Below the pieces are notes generated by a model. The model was not told the DNA's origin. It searched no databases and saw only the letters and a program-made list of their open reading frames with translations. From JBBRCX01 sp038204465 (GTDB lineage: Bacteria > Planctomycetota > Phycisphaerae > Tepidisphaerales > Tepidisphaeraceae): a DNA stretch of 43,606 nt. The DNA lies in assembly GCA_038204465.1 (NCBI GenBank), contig JBBRCX010000033.1, positions 1 through 43,606 on the forward strand, read 5' to 3'. Below are positions 24,278-33,370 of this stretch, in pieces. The translations under genes were made by a program, and so were the position numbers. Position 1 is the stretch's first letter; each line of letters begins with the position of its first letter.

Positions 24278-25123
24278 ATGCTAATCGCGGCGGATGAACT
24301 GACCGAGCGGTTTGATCGTGATGGCTATCTGGTCCTGAAGAAGGTTCTTGAGCCGCGGCTGGTCAACGAGCTTCGCGCCGAATGCCTCAAAATCGTCGAA
24401 GAAGAGGCGCAGCGCCTCCTGCAGGCCGGGAAGATCAGCGACCCGCTCACAAACGAACCATTCGAGACCCGCCTCTTCAAACTGCATGAAGGCGATACCG
24501 AGGCTGCGCCGACCCGTTACCGGGAGAACCTTCACCGGCCCGCCTTCTACCGGCTGTTCTTCCACGAGCAACTCCTGGATATGGTCGAAACGCTGCATGG
24601 CAGCGAGCTGCGTCTCTATCCGAACTACACCTTAAGACCGAAATTTCCCGAATGGGGTGGACACCAGGTGCTTTGGCATCAGGACGGCGGCTACACCGCG
24701 GGCGGCGCAGGCGGGTCAGACGTCGGCAGGCTGAGGATGGTTAACGTCTGGACGCCGCTCGTGCCGGTGAACGTCGAAAACGGCTGCATGCAGTTCATCC
24801 CCGGCACGCACAAGCTGGGTGTGATGCCGCACGTGATGAAGAAGTATTACCTCGAGCTCGAGCCCGACGTGCTGAACCCGCGCGTCGAAAAAGCCGTCGA
24901 CCTGGCAGTCGATCCCGGCGACGTCATCCTGTCTCACAACCTGCTCTTTCATCAGGGCCTCCCCAATCACGCCCGCACGATTCGCTGGAGCGTCGACTGG
25001 CGCTATCAGGACGCCACGCAGGAAACGCTTCGCGCAACCAGAGGCCATCTGGCTCGCAGCATCCGCGAGCCGGAGTTGGTTGTCAGCAGCGAGCAGGACT
25101 GGTGTGCCAGGAGGTTCCAGTAG
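24278..25123 (+). CDS. Phytanoyl-CoA dioxygenase (PhyH) family protein
   Basis: A 281-residue Fe(II)/2-oxoglutarate-dependent oxygenase. It opens with FDRDGYLVLKKVLEPRLVNELRAE, the PhyH N terminus. The metal motif HxD occurs in VLWHQDGGYTAGG, a distal histidine in LLFHQGLPNHA, and the 2-oxoglutarate-binding arginine just after it (ARTIRWSVDWRYQD). The frame is open from 24242, but GGAGG six to ten bases before the ATG at 24278 makes that the start. Family members hydroxylate lipids or small metabolites; planctomycetes have many with unknown substrates. It is divergent from the Gfo/Idh gene, and the two may share a regulatory region. Confidence 0.9.
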   Translation: MLIAADELTERFDRDGYLVLKKVLEPRLVNELRAECLKIVEEEAQRLLQAGKISDPLTNEPFETRLFKLHEGDTEAAPTRYRENLHRPAFYRLFFHEQLLDMVETLHGSELRLYPNYTLRPKFPEWGGHQVLWHQDGGYTAGGAGGSDVGRLRMVNVWTPLVPVNVENGCMQFIPGTHKLGVMPHVMKKYYLELEPDVLNPRVEKAVDLAVDPGDVILSHNLLFHQGLPNHARTIRWSVDWRYQDATQETLRATRGHLARSIREPELVVSSEQDWCARRFQ

Positions 25124-25172
25124 CCGTTGCCGATCCGCTGATCCCTGGGGCGCGGCCGATTCCCGTTCGAAA

Positions 25173-25185
25173 ATGAGAATCTCAT
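25173..25185. promoter_or_regulatory. Small palindrome ATGAGA-A-TCTCAT
   Basis: A perfect 6-bp inverted repeat with one central base lies upstream of the metallophosphoesterase gene. The half AATGAGAATC resembles part of a Fur box, but the full 19-bp consensus is not met. Operator function is speculative. Confidence 0.2.
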
Positions 25186-25282
25186 GCACGCGCAGGCCGA
25201 TAAGATCAACATGCCGGCCCAAACGCGCTCCGCGCCCTCATCTTCACCGCTTAGAATTGCGGGTTCGTCCCCCAGATCCCCA

Positions 25283-26158
25283 ATGGAACTGCGTAGCCGA
25301 TCGAGCGACCACCCCCAGCCCGCGGCGTTCAGCACAACCTGGGCGATCAAACCCTGTGCGGTCTCCCAGAGCGCGACCGGCACCGGGCCGCGGCTGCAAC
25401 TCTGGGAGCCGCGCAACTTCGAGTGGAATCAAGTCCGCACGCCGATCCGCTCGCTTCCCGACGGGCTGGAAGGTCTGCGCATCCTTCACGTCTCCGACCT
25501 GCACATGCAGGCGCGGTGGTGGCCGGTCTACGATGAGCTGATCGAGCGCATCCAGCGCGACCCGCCGGACCTGCTCCTGTTCACCGGCGATTTCGTTGAG
25601 AGCAAGAGGAACCACGTGCCCGCCGTGCCGTTCGTACACCGGCTGCTCGACGGGTTCACCGCACGGCTCGGCTGCTTCGCTATCCTCGGGAATCACGACA
25701 GGTATCACTTTGCGCCGCGGCTGGACGGTACCCCCGTCACCCTCTTGAACGGGCAGACCGCGCGCATCGATCATCAGGGGAGCATGCTGGAGATCATTGG
25801 TCTTCCCGGCGTTCACCGGCGCGATCTGACAAATGAATTCGTCGCGTCGTGCGGCTCTAAAGCGCCGGGGACGCTGCGGATCATTCTTTCCCACTATCCC
25901 GACCACATTCGCCGGACCGGCTCGCTGCGCCCCGACTTGTTTCTCGCGGGTCACACGCATGGCGGGCAAGTCTGCCTCCCCGGCCGCATTCCGATCCTCC
26001 GACATGACTCGCTGCCGCGCCGCCTGTGCAGCGGCGTGCACAACTGGAATGACACGTGGCTGGTTGTCAGCCGCGGCTTCGGCTTCTCCGGACTTCCCGT
26101 GCGCGCATTCTGCCCCAGTGAAGTGATCGAGCTGACGCTCACGCGCACAATGCGATAA
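25283..26158 (+). CDS. Calcineurin-like metallophosphoesterase
   Basis: From about residue 60 the protein carries all metallophosphoesterase blocks in order: ILHVSDLHMQ (D, H), LLLFTGDFVES (GD), FAILGNHDRYHF (GNHD), IILSHYPDHI (H) and LFLAGHTHGGQV (GHTH). These bind two metal ions. It belongs to the YkuE-like group, which hydrolyses phosphoesters, sometimes UDP-sugars or lipids. The start is uncertain. The ATG at 25283 gives 291 residues; the frame is open to 25184, but the first 50-80 residues are not family-like and there is no membrane anchor of the usual YkuE type. No Shine-Dalgarno is visible, and a TAGAAT -10-like hexamer lies at 25252. It ends 25 bp before a palindromic repeat. Confidence 0.87.
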   Translation: MELRSRSSDHPQPAAFSTTWAIKPCAVSQSATGTGPRLQLWEPRNFEWNQVRTPIRSLPDGLEGLRILHVSDLHMQARWWPVYDELIERIQRDPPDLLLFTGDFVESKRNHVPAVPFVHRLLDGFTARLGCFAILGNHDRYHFAPRLDGTPVTLLNGQTARIDHQGSMLEIIGLPGVHRRDLTNEFVASCGSKAPGTLRIILSHYPDHIRRTGSLRPDLFLAGHTHGGQVCLPGRIPILRHDSLPRRLCSGVHNWNDTWLVVSRGFGFSGLPVRAFCPSEVIELTLTRTMR

Positions 26159-26182
26159 TAACGCTGAACGAACTGCGCCGTA

Positions 26183-26203
26183 GCATGGGCGTCCCGCCCA
26201 TGC
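26183..26203. repeat. Short palindromic repeat GCATGGGCG-TCC-CGCCCATGC
   Basis: A perfect 9-bp inverted repeat around TCC, between the convergent metallophosphoesterase and ybaK genes. A second copy with a compensatory base-pair change is at 37658-37678. Such palindromes are frequent in planctomycete genomes. It could serve as a transcription terminator for both strands. Confidence 0.75.
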
Positions 26204-26250
26204 GGACGAGTTGTCAATCGAGAATCCCCTCCGAACTCGGCGCTCACCGG

Positions 26251-26709
26251 CTACATATGCCGGCCGAAGTACGCCAGCTCGGGCTGGGCGATGCGCCGAT
26301 AGTCCGCCAGCGTCATCGTCACCGCGTCACGGTGCGTCCCCGCCTGGAACGTGACGCGGTCGTCGGCGATAAGCGACTCGTCCATCAGCGTCGTCATGCC
26401 ATACAGCCGGCCGATCGGCGGCTCCGCGCCCAGCTCGCAGTCGGGAAACAGCTCGCGCAGCTTCGCCTCGTCGGCCAGCGTTACCTCGCGCGCCTGCAGC
26501 TGCTCGCGCAGCTCGTTCAGGTCGATGCGATGGCATGCGGGCAGCGCGCACATCACAAACTGTCCGTCCGCCTTCACCACCACAGGCTTGATCACCTGCC
26601 GGCCTGGCACGTGCTCCGTCTCCGCCAGTCCCTGCGCAGTGTACGCGGTGTCGTGACGTGACACGCGGTAATGGACCCCCATTTCATCGAGATAGGATTG
26701 CAGATTCAT
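26251..26709 (-). CDS. YbaK/EbsC-type aminoacyl-tRNA deacylase
   Basis: A 152-residue single-domain protein of the YbaK/ProX editing family, which hydrolyses mischarged aminoacyl-tRNAs in trans. Visible features are VIKPVVVKADGQFVMCALPACHRIDL (the catalytic-lysine strand region), DEAKLRELFPDCELGAEPPIG and FQAGTHRDAVTMTLADYRRI, all typical of the fold. AGGAGG stands eight bases before the ATG. A promoter of its own (TTGACG, 16 bp, TACATT) lies about 45 nt upstream. It follows smc on the same strand after 231 bp. Which mischarged tRNA it edits (Cys-tRNA(Pro) or another) cannot be read from the sequence. Confidence 0.9.
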   Translation of the reverse strand: MNLQSYLDEMGVHYRVSRHDTAYTAQGLAETEHVPGRQVIKPVVVKADGQFVMCALPACHRIDLNELREQLQAREVTLADEAKLRELFPDCELGAEPPIGRLYGMTTLMDESLIADDRVTFQAGTHRDAVTMTLADYRRIAQPELAYFGRHM

Positions 26710-26751
26710 TACGTCGACCTCCTGTCGGAAGAATTCGATCTGCCGAAGCCG

Positions 26752-26779
26752 AATGTAACCGCCGCGGGTCGAACGTCAA
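26752..26779 (-). promoter_or_regulatory. Sigma70-like promoter of the ybaK-type gene
   Basis: On the minus strand TTGACG and TACATT are separated by 16 bp, 43 nt before the start codon. The site lies in the 231-bp gap after smc, which otherwise shows no gene. Confidence 0.5.
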
Positions 26780-26940
26780 TCGCAAAAATCATAAAGTTGC
26801 GGGCTCGTGTGGCGAGCTCGCTGGGCGAGCGTGTTCTGGAAGCAGTCAGCGCCCGCCGCCCTGATGAGGGTAATCACCCACGCGCCACTCAAATCTTGAC
26901 CGTTACAAGATCGCACCGGCTGCGCATGCCGAAAATACCA

Positions 26941-29900
26941 TCACGCCGCCGCCTGCTCTGAGATCCGACCCTGCGCATCCACCTGGTCGAACTTCACCGC
27001 CACGCGCTTGCTCACGCCCTGCTCTTGCATCGTCACGCCATACAGCACGTCGGCGATCTGCATCGTGCGCTTCGAGTGGGTGATGATGATGAACTGCGAC
27101 TGCTCGAGAAATTCCTGAACGATCAGGTTGAAGCGCTGGTTGTTTGCCTCGTCAAGCGCCGCGTCCACTTCGTCGAGAATGCAGAACGGGCTCGGCTTGC
27201 TCTTGAAGATCGACATCAGCAGCGCCACGCAGGTCATCGTCTTCTCCCCGCCCGAAAGCTGGCTGATCGAAACGGGCTGCTTGCCCGGGGGGCGGGCGAT
27301 GATCTCGATGCCGGCGTCAAGAATGTCGACTTTCTTTTTCTCGACGGGCAACAGCGGCTGCCCATCGGCGCCGAACTCCTGTTTCGGCGGCGAGTTATCT
27401 TCCAGCTCGGTTTCGAGATAGACGTCGGCCTTGCCGCCGCCGAAGAGCTTGCGGAACATCCCCTGGAAGTGCTCGCGCACCGCGTTGAAGGTCTGCTCGA
27501 AGCGCACGCTGCTCTCGTTGTTGATCGTCTCGATCAGGTCTTCCAGCTGCTTCTTCGAATCGGTGAGGTCGTTCAACTGCGTCGTGAGGAACTGCTGCCG
27601 CTGCTCCAGCTCGTCCTGCTCGCCGATCGCGTCCAGGTTCACATTGCCCAGGCGGTGGATCTTCTCGCGCAGCTCCTTGATCTCCTCCGCCACCGCGTCC
27701 CAGTCCATCGCCGCCGGCTCATACCCGGAGCCGCCGTCGGCGGTGAGGTCCGCGTACTTGCCGGGCAGGTCCAGCTGAAGCTCCTCGAGCGTGCGCTGCA
27801 CCAGCGTCTCCAGGCGCACATTCAACTCGCCCAGACGCAATTGCACCATATGAAGCGCCTGCTCCACCTCGGCATGCTCGCCTCGAAGCGTCTCCACTTG
27901 ACCGCCCAGCGCTTGAACCGCTTCTCCTGCCGCCGCCGCGTCGGTCGCGACCTTCTCAATCTGCGTTGCGAGCGTCTTCTGTTTCTCTACCAGCGCTGCC
28001 TCGGCGGCGTGCGCAGCCGCCAGCTCCGATTCAACCGCGCCGCGCCGCGACGCCACGGCTTCGGCGGAACGCGCCAGCCGATCCGCCTGACCGGCCAATT
28101 CGCCCCTGGCGGCCGTCTGCCTCTGCACCTGCTGCTGGCTCGCCAGCTGCTTCTCCTGGATCTGCCCGAGCAGCACGCGCTCGGCCGTCAGCAACTCCCC
28201 TGTCTGCCGCAAATCCTCCGCCAGCGACTGATGCGCCGCCGTCAGCTCTTCAACTCTCGACTGGCGATCCGACTGCTCCGATTCCAGCGTTCGCCGCTGC
28301 TCCGACAGGCTCGTTTCCTCCGATTGCATTCTCCCGGTCTGCTCCAGCAGCCCTTCCAGCTCGCGCTCCAGCAGCGGCTGCTCGCGCCGCAGTGAAACTT
28401 GCCTGTCGCTGTTCTGGGCGATCTGGCTGGTGAGCTCCACCTTCGACGTGTTCAACCGATAGATCTCGTTGCGGAGACCGTTCTGCTGCTCTTCGAGCGA
28501 CCGCGCCGTCGTGTTGCCGTCGCTCAACTCGCGCGTCAGCTGCTCGATGCGCAGGTCGACGTCCGCGATCTGCTGGCCCAGCGCTTCCAGCTCCGCATGC
28601 CGCGACAGTAATCCCATCGCCGCGGTTAGGGGCCCGGCGCGAAGTGTCCCGTCCGCCTCCAGCACTTCGCCTGCAGCGGTCACATAGCGGTATCCCCGCG
28701 GCCCGTTGCGGTGCAGCGCCGTAGCGGCGCTCAGGTCGTCAACCACGACCGTCCGGCCCAACAGATGCAGCGCAACCGGTGCCACATCCCCATCAAACCT
28801 CACCAGATCGGCAGCCAATCGGATGCGCTGTGGATGCTGATTCCAGTCGTACGCGTCTTCGGTCGCATCCGTGGCTCGAGCCGAGAGCTCATCGGCGCAC
28901 AGGACATTCACCCGACCCTCGAGATCATCGAACGCCTCGCCCGCACCGGCCGCCGCGTCAACATCCGTTGCCACCAGCCACTGATCGCGCCCATCCAGCG
29001 CCGCCTCGATCACGTGCGCGTGTTCAACATCCACGCGCAATACATCCGCCACGAGCCCGCGCACGAACGGAAAAGTCTGCTCGCGCTCCCGCAAGACCGA
29101 CTTCACCCCTTCGCTCACGCCCTCGCGCTTCGCCTCCAGGTCCTTCAGCAATCGCTGCCGCGAGATCATTCCCGACCGATGCTCCTTGGCGGCGCCGAGG
29201 TTCTCGCTAATCTGCGCGATCTGCTTCCCCAGCTGCGCCGACTCATTGCGGCTCTCGTCGAGTTGCGATTGTTGCTCCGACGCGTGCGCCAGGACCGTCT
29301 GCAGTTTCTGTTGCGACTCCTCCCGCTGCTGCTCCAGCGCCTCCACCTCGCCAATCACGGTTCGCCGGCGCTCTGAAAGACGCGCCTGCTGGCTCGCGAT
29401 GTTCTTTCGTTCGATCTCGATGGCCCCGATCCGGCTGTTCAGTCCCGACAGCCGGCGCATCAGATCGAGGATGCTGGCTTTGTGCTGCTCGATTTCCTGG
29501 CTGATCGCATTGAGCCGAAGCTGCCCGTCGCGGAACGCCTGCTGCCGCTCATCGATGATCTGGCTGTGCTTCGCCAGCTCATCGCTCAGGCGCTGCAGCG
29601 TTTCACTCTCGATCGATAGCGCTGCTGAAACCTCCTCGAGCTTCGCCTGCACCGCCTCACGATCGGCGCGGAATGCCTCGATCTGCTCCGCCATCTGCCG
29701 CAACTGCTCCTGGGCATACTGCTGGCGCTGATGCGCCGACTGCATCGCCGCCTGCGCCTGCACGAGCTCATGCTCGACGCGCTGCCGCTGCTGGCTCAGC
29801 GCGTCAAACTGCTCCCGCTTCTGCGCCAGCTCGTTCTGCCGCTGCGCCAAATCTCCCGCCGCATCGTCCAGCCGGAACTGCGCATCGTCGCGCTGCTGCT

Positions 29901-30648
29901 GAAGCTCGGACGTCTGACCGTGGAAGCTGTGGTATTCCTGCAGCGCGTATGTCAGCCGCAGAGCCGCCAGCCGCTCGGAATACTCCTGGTATGTTCGCGC
30001 CCGCCCCGCCTGCACCTTCACGCTGCGCAGCCGCTTGTCGACTTCCTCCACGATGTCGTTCACCCGCAGCAGGTTCTGGTCCACGCGCTCGAGCTTGCGC
30101 TGCGCCTCTTTCTTGCGCGCCTTGAACTTGCTGATGCCCGCCGCCTCTTCGAAGATGAGGCGGCGTTCCTGGGGGTTGCTCTCCAGCAGAAGCGCCACGC
30201 GCCCCTGCTCGATCACGCTGTACGCGTCGACGCCAATCCCGGTGTCCAAAAATAGCTCGCGGATGTCTTTCAGGCGGGAGCCCGAGTTGTTGAGCTGGTA
30301 CTCGCTGGTGCCGTCGCGATACAGCCGCCGGCCCACCGAGACCTCGTCAACGTCCACGTTCAGCACGCGCGTGCCGTCGGCGCGCAGCGGGTTCTCGAAG
30401 ATCATCGTTACTTCGGCCATGCCGGAAGGCTTGCGGCCTCCGCTGCCGTTGAAGATCACGTCGAGCATCGCCTCGCCGCGCAGGCTCTTGGCCGATTGCT
30501 CTCCCAGGACCCACTTAAACCCGTCGACGACGTTGCTCTTGCCGCACCCGTTCGGGCCGACGATGCCGGTGATCGGCGCGTCGAACACGAATTCGGTGCG
30601 GTCGGCGAAGCTCTTAAATCCCTGTAGGATCAGTTTCTTCAGACGCAT
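26941..30648 (-). CDS. smc: Chromosome segregation protein SMC
   Basis: The 1235-residue SMC ATPase compacts and resolves chromosomes as a dimer with ScpA and ScpB. The N-terminal head has MRLKKLILQGFKSFAD and Walker A GPNGCGKS (about residues 32-39). A first coiled coil runs from about 165 to 510, then the hinge (about 515-680, including FPFVRGLVADVLRVDVEHAHVIEAALDGRDQWLV), then a second coiled coil to about 1010. The C-terminal head carries the signature LSGGEKTM (about 1131) and Walker B FCILDEVDAALDEAN (from about 1155). Length is normal and complete. GGGAGG lies about 11 bases before the ATG. It follows the FlgI-like gene after 93 bp, behind nrdR, on the same strand. No scpA or scpB is in the window. 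Confidence 0.97.
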   Translation of the reverse strand: MRLKKLILQGFKSFADRTEFVFDAPITGIVGPNGCGKSNVVDGFKWVLGEQSAKSLRGEAMLDVIFNGSGGRKPSGMAEVTMIFENPLRADGTRVLNVDVDEVSVGRRLYRDGTSEYQLNNSGSRLKDIRELFLDTGIGVDAYSVIEQGRVALLLESNPQERRLIFEEAAGISKFKARKKEAQRKLERVDQNLLRVNDIVEEVDKRLRSVKVQAGRARTYQEYSERLAALRLTYALQEYHSFHGQTSELQQQRDDAQFRLDDAAGDLAQRQNELAQKREQFDALSQQRQRVEHELVQAQAAMQSAHQRQQYAQEQLRQMAEQIEAFRADREAVQAKLEEVSAALSIESETLQRLSDELAKHSQIIDERQQAFRDGQLRLNAISQEIEQHKASILDLMRRLSGLNSRIGAIEIERKNIASQQARLSERRRTVIGEVEALEQQREESQQKLQTVLAHASEQQSQLDESRNESAQLGKQIAQISENLGAAKEHRSGMISRQRLLKDLEAKREGVSEGVKSVLREREQTFPFVRGLVADVLRVDVEHAHVIEAALDGRDQWLVATDVDAAAGAGEAFDDLEGRVNVLCADELSARATDATEDAYDWNQHPQRIRLAADLVRFDGDVAPVALHLLGRTVVVDDLSAATALHRNGPRGYRYVTAAGEVLEADGTLRAGPLTAAMGLLSRHAELEALGQQIADVDLRIEQLTRELSDGNTTARSLEEQQNGLRNEIYRLNTSKVELTSQIAQNSDRQVSLRREQPLLERELEGLLEQTGRMQSEETSLSEQRRTLESEQSDRQSRVEELTAAHQSLAEDLRQTGELLTAERVLLGQIQEKQLASQQQVQRQTAARGELAGQADRLARSAEAVASRRGAVESELAAAHAAEAALVEKQKTLATQIEKVATDAAAAGEAVQALGGQVETLRGEHAEVEQALHMVQLRLGELNVRLETLVQRTLEELQLDLPGKYADLTADGGSGYEPAAMDWDAVAEEIKELREKIHRLGNVNLDAIGEQDELEQRQQFLTTQLNDLTDSKKQLEDLIETINNESSVRFEQTFNAVREHFQGMFRKLFGGGKADVYLETELEDNSPPKQEFGADGQPLLPVEKKKVDILDAGIEIIARPPGKQPVSISQLSGGEKTMTCVALLMSIFKSKPSPFCILDEVDAALDEANNQRFNLIVQEFLEQSQFIIITHSKRTMQIADVLYGVTMQEQGVSKRVAVKFDQVDAQGRISEQAAA

Positions 30649-30741
30649 GGGCCTGTGGTCCTCCCTGACCAGCTTGAAGTCTCCACCGCGTATGGGCCGC
30701 CGCAGTTGCCCCTGCGCCGGCCCCGGCGGACACTTCTTTGT

Positions 30742-32673
30742 TTACTGCGTTCCGGACGAGACTTCGGCGTTGTTCATCCCTGAACCGCCGGTCTCCAGCC
30801 CCACCGGGCTGCGAGTATCTGCTTGCGGGCGGCTGCCTTCAATCGGCCGGGCCCCGCCAATCACATCCTGTGCAACGGGCGACTCCTGCAAGACGAATGC
30901 CGCCGCAACCACGCGCTGCGCGCCCGGCGACTCCGGCGCGGTAATCAGCCGGGCCGACGTCAGCCGCTGCAGTATCGCCACAACCTCGCCATAAGTGAAG
31001 TCAAACCGCGCCTCGCTCGGCGCGCCCTCGCCTCCCAGCCTCGCGATGATCTCCGCCGCTTCAGGCCGCGTCAGCATCTTCACCATCTCGTGGCGCGAGT
31101 CGCCGCGATAGAACATCTGCACCTGCCGCTCGCCCGTGTCCGATGCGATCATGAACTTCCCGTTGATCGCCGTGAAGGTCAGCGGCGTCGTGATCTGCGG
31201 AGGCCGGCCGATCAGCGCGATCCGCGGCGCTCCGCGCCTCGTCGCGTAAATGATGGGCGGCCCGTTTGAGGGCACGACGTCCAGCGCGAATTTTTCGTAG
31301 CCGTTTCCAAGTTTGATGAAGCGAGTGTTGATCGACGTGTCGCGATTGCGCGCGAGGATGCGGTATGCCTCCAGCCGCACCAGCATTGCGTCCGCCTCCA
31401 GCAGCCTGCGAAGCTCGTAGTTCAGCGAACCCGACGAAGGCATCTCGCCCAGCACCCGAAGCGCCGGCACCCGGAAAGGATGATCCGGTGTTCGCGCCAT
31501 CCGCAGCAGTGTCGCCTGCGCCCCGCCAGTCGGCTCCTGGATGTACGCTGCGGCCCGCGCCGCCGCAAACGCCACCTCCGCCCGTGGATTGGAAAGCAGC
31601 CCCATCACCACCGGCAGCGCGGGATTGCCCAGCGCCTCCCAACTGTACGAGATCGCTTCCAGCGCTGCGCCCGGCTTCAGCGCCTCTTCGCCCAACTGCT
31701 TGGCCTTCGCGGCTGAGAAAGCGGGCGAGCCGTCGAGGAACATGTGGTTGACCACCCCCATGAAGTGCTGCCAGTCGCCTCGATACGCGCGCGGCACGTA
31801 CACCTCGACCAACCCTTCGTCTTCCGCCTCGGCCAGACCCGGGTGGCCGTTGTTCTTGTTGTGATCGGTCAGCGGTCCCTGGAACCGGTCGTTGATCCGT
31901 TGCTCCATTGCCCGCGCAGTGCTGTACTGCGGCTGGCGAAGCTGCAGGAAGATCGGCCGGTCCTGCATCACCCGCCCGCTGAACATCACCGTCCCCGTCC
32001 GCAAACTCGCCCGGGCCGGACCTGTCGAAGTCGTGGAATACTCCAGCGCGTAGGCAGGATTGGTGACGATCGGGCCTTTGGCCTTGGCGAGGATCGTAAT
32101 CGCCCCGCCGGGGTTCGTCGCATTGGCGCCGTTCTCCCTCAGCTCCGTCTCGAACAGCACCCCTTTGTTTAGGCTCGTCGTCTTGTTCTTCGACAGCGCC
32201 GTCACGGTGACGTCGATCCATCCGTCAGCGGCAGTGTCATCCTCCTGCTTGCGGGCGCCCGGGGGCAGCACCGCGTCGACGCGAACGATCGCGTAGTTCG
32301 GGTCCTGCAGCACCTGCCGCGGATACACATGACTGTAGCCGCTGATCAGCGGATTCCCCCAGCCGTGCTTGCTCATCTGGTTGAGCATCCACAGTCGCAC
32401 GTTCTGCGGAGCGGTCGAGTCTCCCGTGCCGTCCAGTTGCCCGACCAATCCGTACGATGAGATCGGGAACGCCTCTACATTCCCCAGGTCCGTGCGCTCC
32501 AGGATCGACCCCGCGAGGTAGCTGGGGATCCCAGGCTTGGGCCCCCGATTGGGGTAACGCTGGGCGAATTTCTTCACCGGTTTGTCGGCACAGCCGGCGA
32601 ACGCGACCACGAGGCAAACCGTTCCCAGGATCGCAAGCAGTCGGAGTCGGCGGGGTCGTACGCGTGGGTCCAT
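30742..32673 (-). CDS. FlgI-like domain lipoprotein with HEAT-like C-terminal region
   Basis: A 643-residue predicted lipoprotein with lipobox VVAFAGC (Cys28). Residues about 50-300 resemble the flagellar P-ring protein FlgI: SSYGLVGQLDGTGDS corresponds to its GYGLVVGLNGTGDS block, AIVRVDAVLPPGARK to the VTAELPPFAR block, and IDVTVTAL...TSLNKGVLFETEL to the DVTVSSIGDAKSLRGG block. Residues about 320-450 are helical and repeat-like, resembling HEAT repeats (ALPVVMGLLSNPRAEVAFAAARAA). The rest is beta-rich. No other flagellar gene is nearby, and a lipid anchor is not typical of FlgI, so an envelope role outside the flagellum is likely. GGAGG eight bases upstream supports the ATG. It lies between nrdR and smc on the same strand. 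Confidence 0.75.
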   Translation of the reverse strand: MDPRVRPRRLRLLAILGTVCLVVAFAGCADKPVKKFAQRYPNRGPKPGIPSYLAGSILERTDLGNVEAFPISSYGLVGQLDGTGDSTAPQNVRLWMLNQMSKHGWGNPLISGYSHVYPRQVLQDPNYAIVRVDAVLPPGARKQEDDTAADGWIDVTVTALSKNKTTSLNKGVLFETELRENGANATNPGGAITILAKAKGPIVTNPAYALEYSTTSTGPARASLRTGTVMFSGRVMQDRPIFLQLRQPQYSTARAMEQRINDRFQGPLTDHNKNNGHPGLAEAEDEGLVEVYVPRAYRGDWQHFMGVVNHMFLDGSPAFSAAKAKQLGEEALKPGAALEAISYSWEALGNPALPVVMGLLSNPRAEVAFAAARAAAYIQEPTGGAQATLLRMARTPDHPFRVPALRVLGEMPSSGSLNYELRRLLEADAMLVRLEAYRILARNRDTSINTRFIKLGNGYEKFALDVVPSNGPPIIYATRRGAPRIALIGRPPQITTPLTFTAINGKFMIASDTGERQVQMFYRGDSRHEMVKMLTRPEAAEIIARLGGEGAPSEARFDFTYGEVVAILQRLTSARLITAPESPGAQRVVAAAFVLQESPVAQDVIGGARPIEGSRPQADTRSPVGLETGGSGMNNAEVSSGTQ

Positions 32674-32758
32674 CGGGCGAGCCTCCGGTAATTATCGGAC
32701 GGAAGGCGAGGATTCCTTCGGCCTTTTCGCCACTGAAACAGCGGAAAAAGGGGTGGCG

Positions 32759-33370
32759 CTAAGGCTCGACGGCGGCGGTCTTCGCCTTGCGCACGGCGCG
32801 CTGGCGTGGCGGGCGCGGCCTCTCGGGGCCCTTGATCGGCTCTCCATTCGCGACCGCCGGCGCCGCCGGGTCGATGAAAAGCCGCCCTTGGCCGGGATCT
32901 TCATAACGGCGTGCATCCAGTACGGCCCGCGCTTCCTCGACCAACTCTTCCAGTGTCTTGAACTGCCGGTAGACGCTTGCGAAGCGCACATACGCCACCT
33001 GGTCCAGCCGCCGGAGCCGGCCCATCACAAGCTGCCCGACCACCGTGCTCGCCACCTCGCGATCGTGCAGGTTGAAGACTTCCTCTTCCACTTCGTTGGC
33101 GATGCGGACCAGTTCGGTCTCGGGCACCGGACGCTTGAAGCACGCACGCTCCAGCCCGGCGAGGACCTTGTCCTTCTCCCAGGGGACGCGCCGGCCGTCC
33201 TTCTTCACGACCATCAGCCGGGTCGGCTGCTCGACGCGCTCGTAAGTGGTGAAACGTTTTGAACACTTCTGGCACTGCCGCCGCCGCCGGATCGACTTCC
33301 CGTTCTCGCAGGTGCGGGAATCCTTGACCTGCAAACTTTCTTTCTCGGCGTCGCAAAACGGGCAGCGCAT
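32759..33370 (-). CDS. nrdR: Transcriptional repressor NrdR
   Basis: NrdR represses ribonucleotide reductase genes in response to nucleotide levels. The 203-residue product starts MRCPFCDAEKESLQVKDSRT, giving the first zinc-ribbon pair; the second follows as CQKCSKRFTTYERVE. The ATP-cone domain comes next (VVKKDGRRVPWEKDKVLAGL, LDQVAYVRFASVYRQFKTLEEL). The usual NrdR has about 150 residues. This one adds about 50 C-terminal residues rich in Pro and Arg (PERPRPPRQRAVRKAK), with no recognisable domain. The frame is open to 33607, but the ATG at 33370 matches the invariant N terminus. No NrdR box or nrd gene is visible in the window. It leads a row with the FlgI-like gene (85-bp gap) and smc. 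Confidence 0.94.
   Translation of the reverse strand: MRCPFCDAEKESLQVKDSRTCENGKSIRRRRQCQKCSKRFTTYERVEQPTRLMVVKKDGRRVPWEKDKVLAGLERACFKRPVPETELVRIANEVEEEVFNLHDREVASTVVGQLVMGRLRRLDQVAYVRFASVYRQFKTLEELVEEARAVLDARRYEDPGQGRLFIDPAAPAVANGEPIKGPERPRPPRQRAVRKAKTAAVEP

Noticed and set aside
27025..28395. Plus-strand frame of 456 codons inside smc
   Set aside because: An antisense shadow of the SMC coiled coil and head.
30742..33370. Possibility that the FlgI-like gene marks a flagellar operon
   Set aside because: The neighbours are nrdR and smc, with no other flagellar gene within the window.
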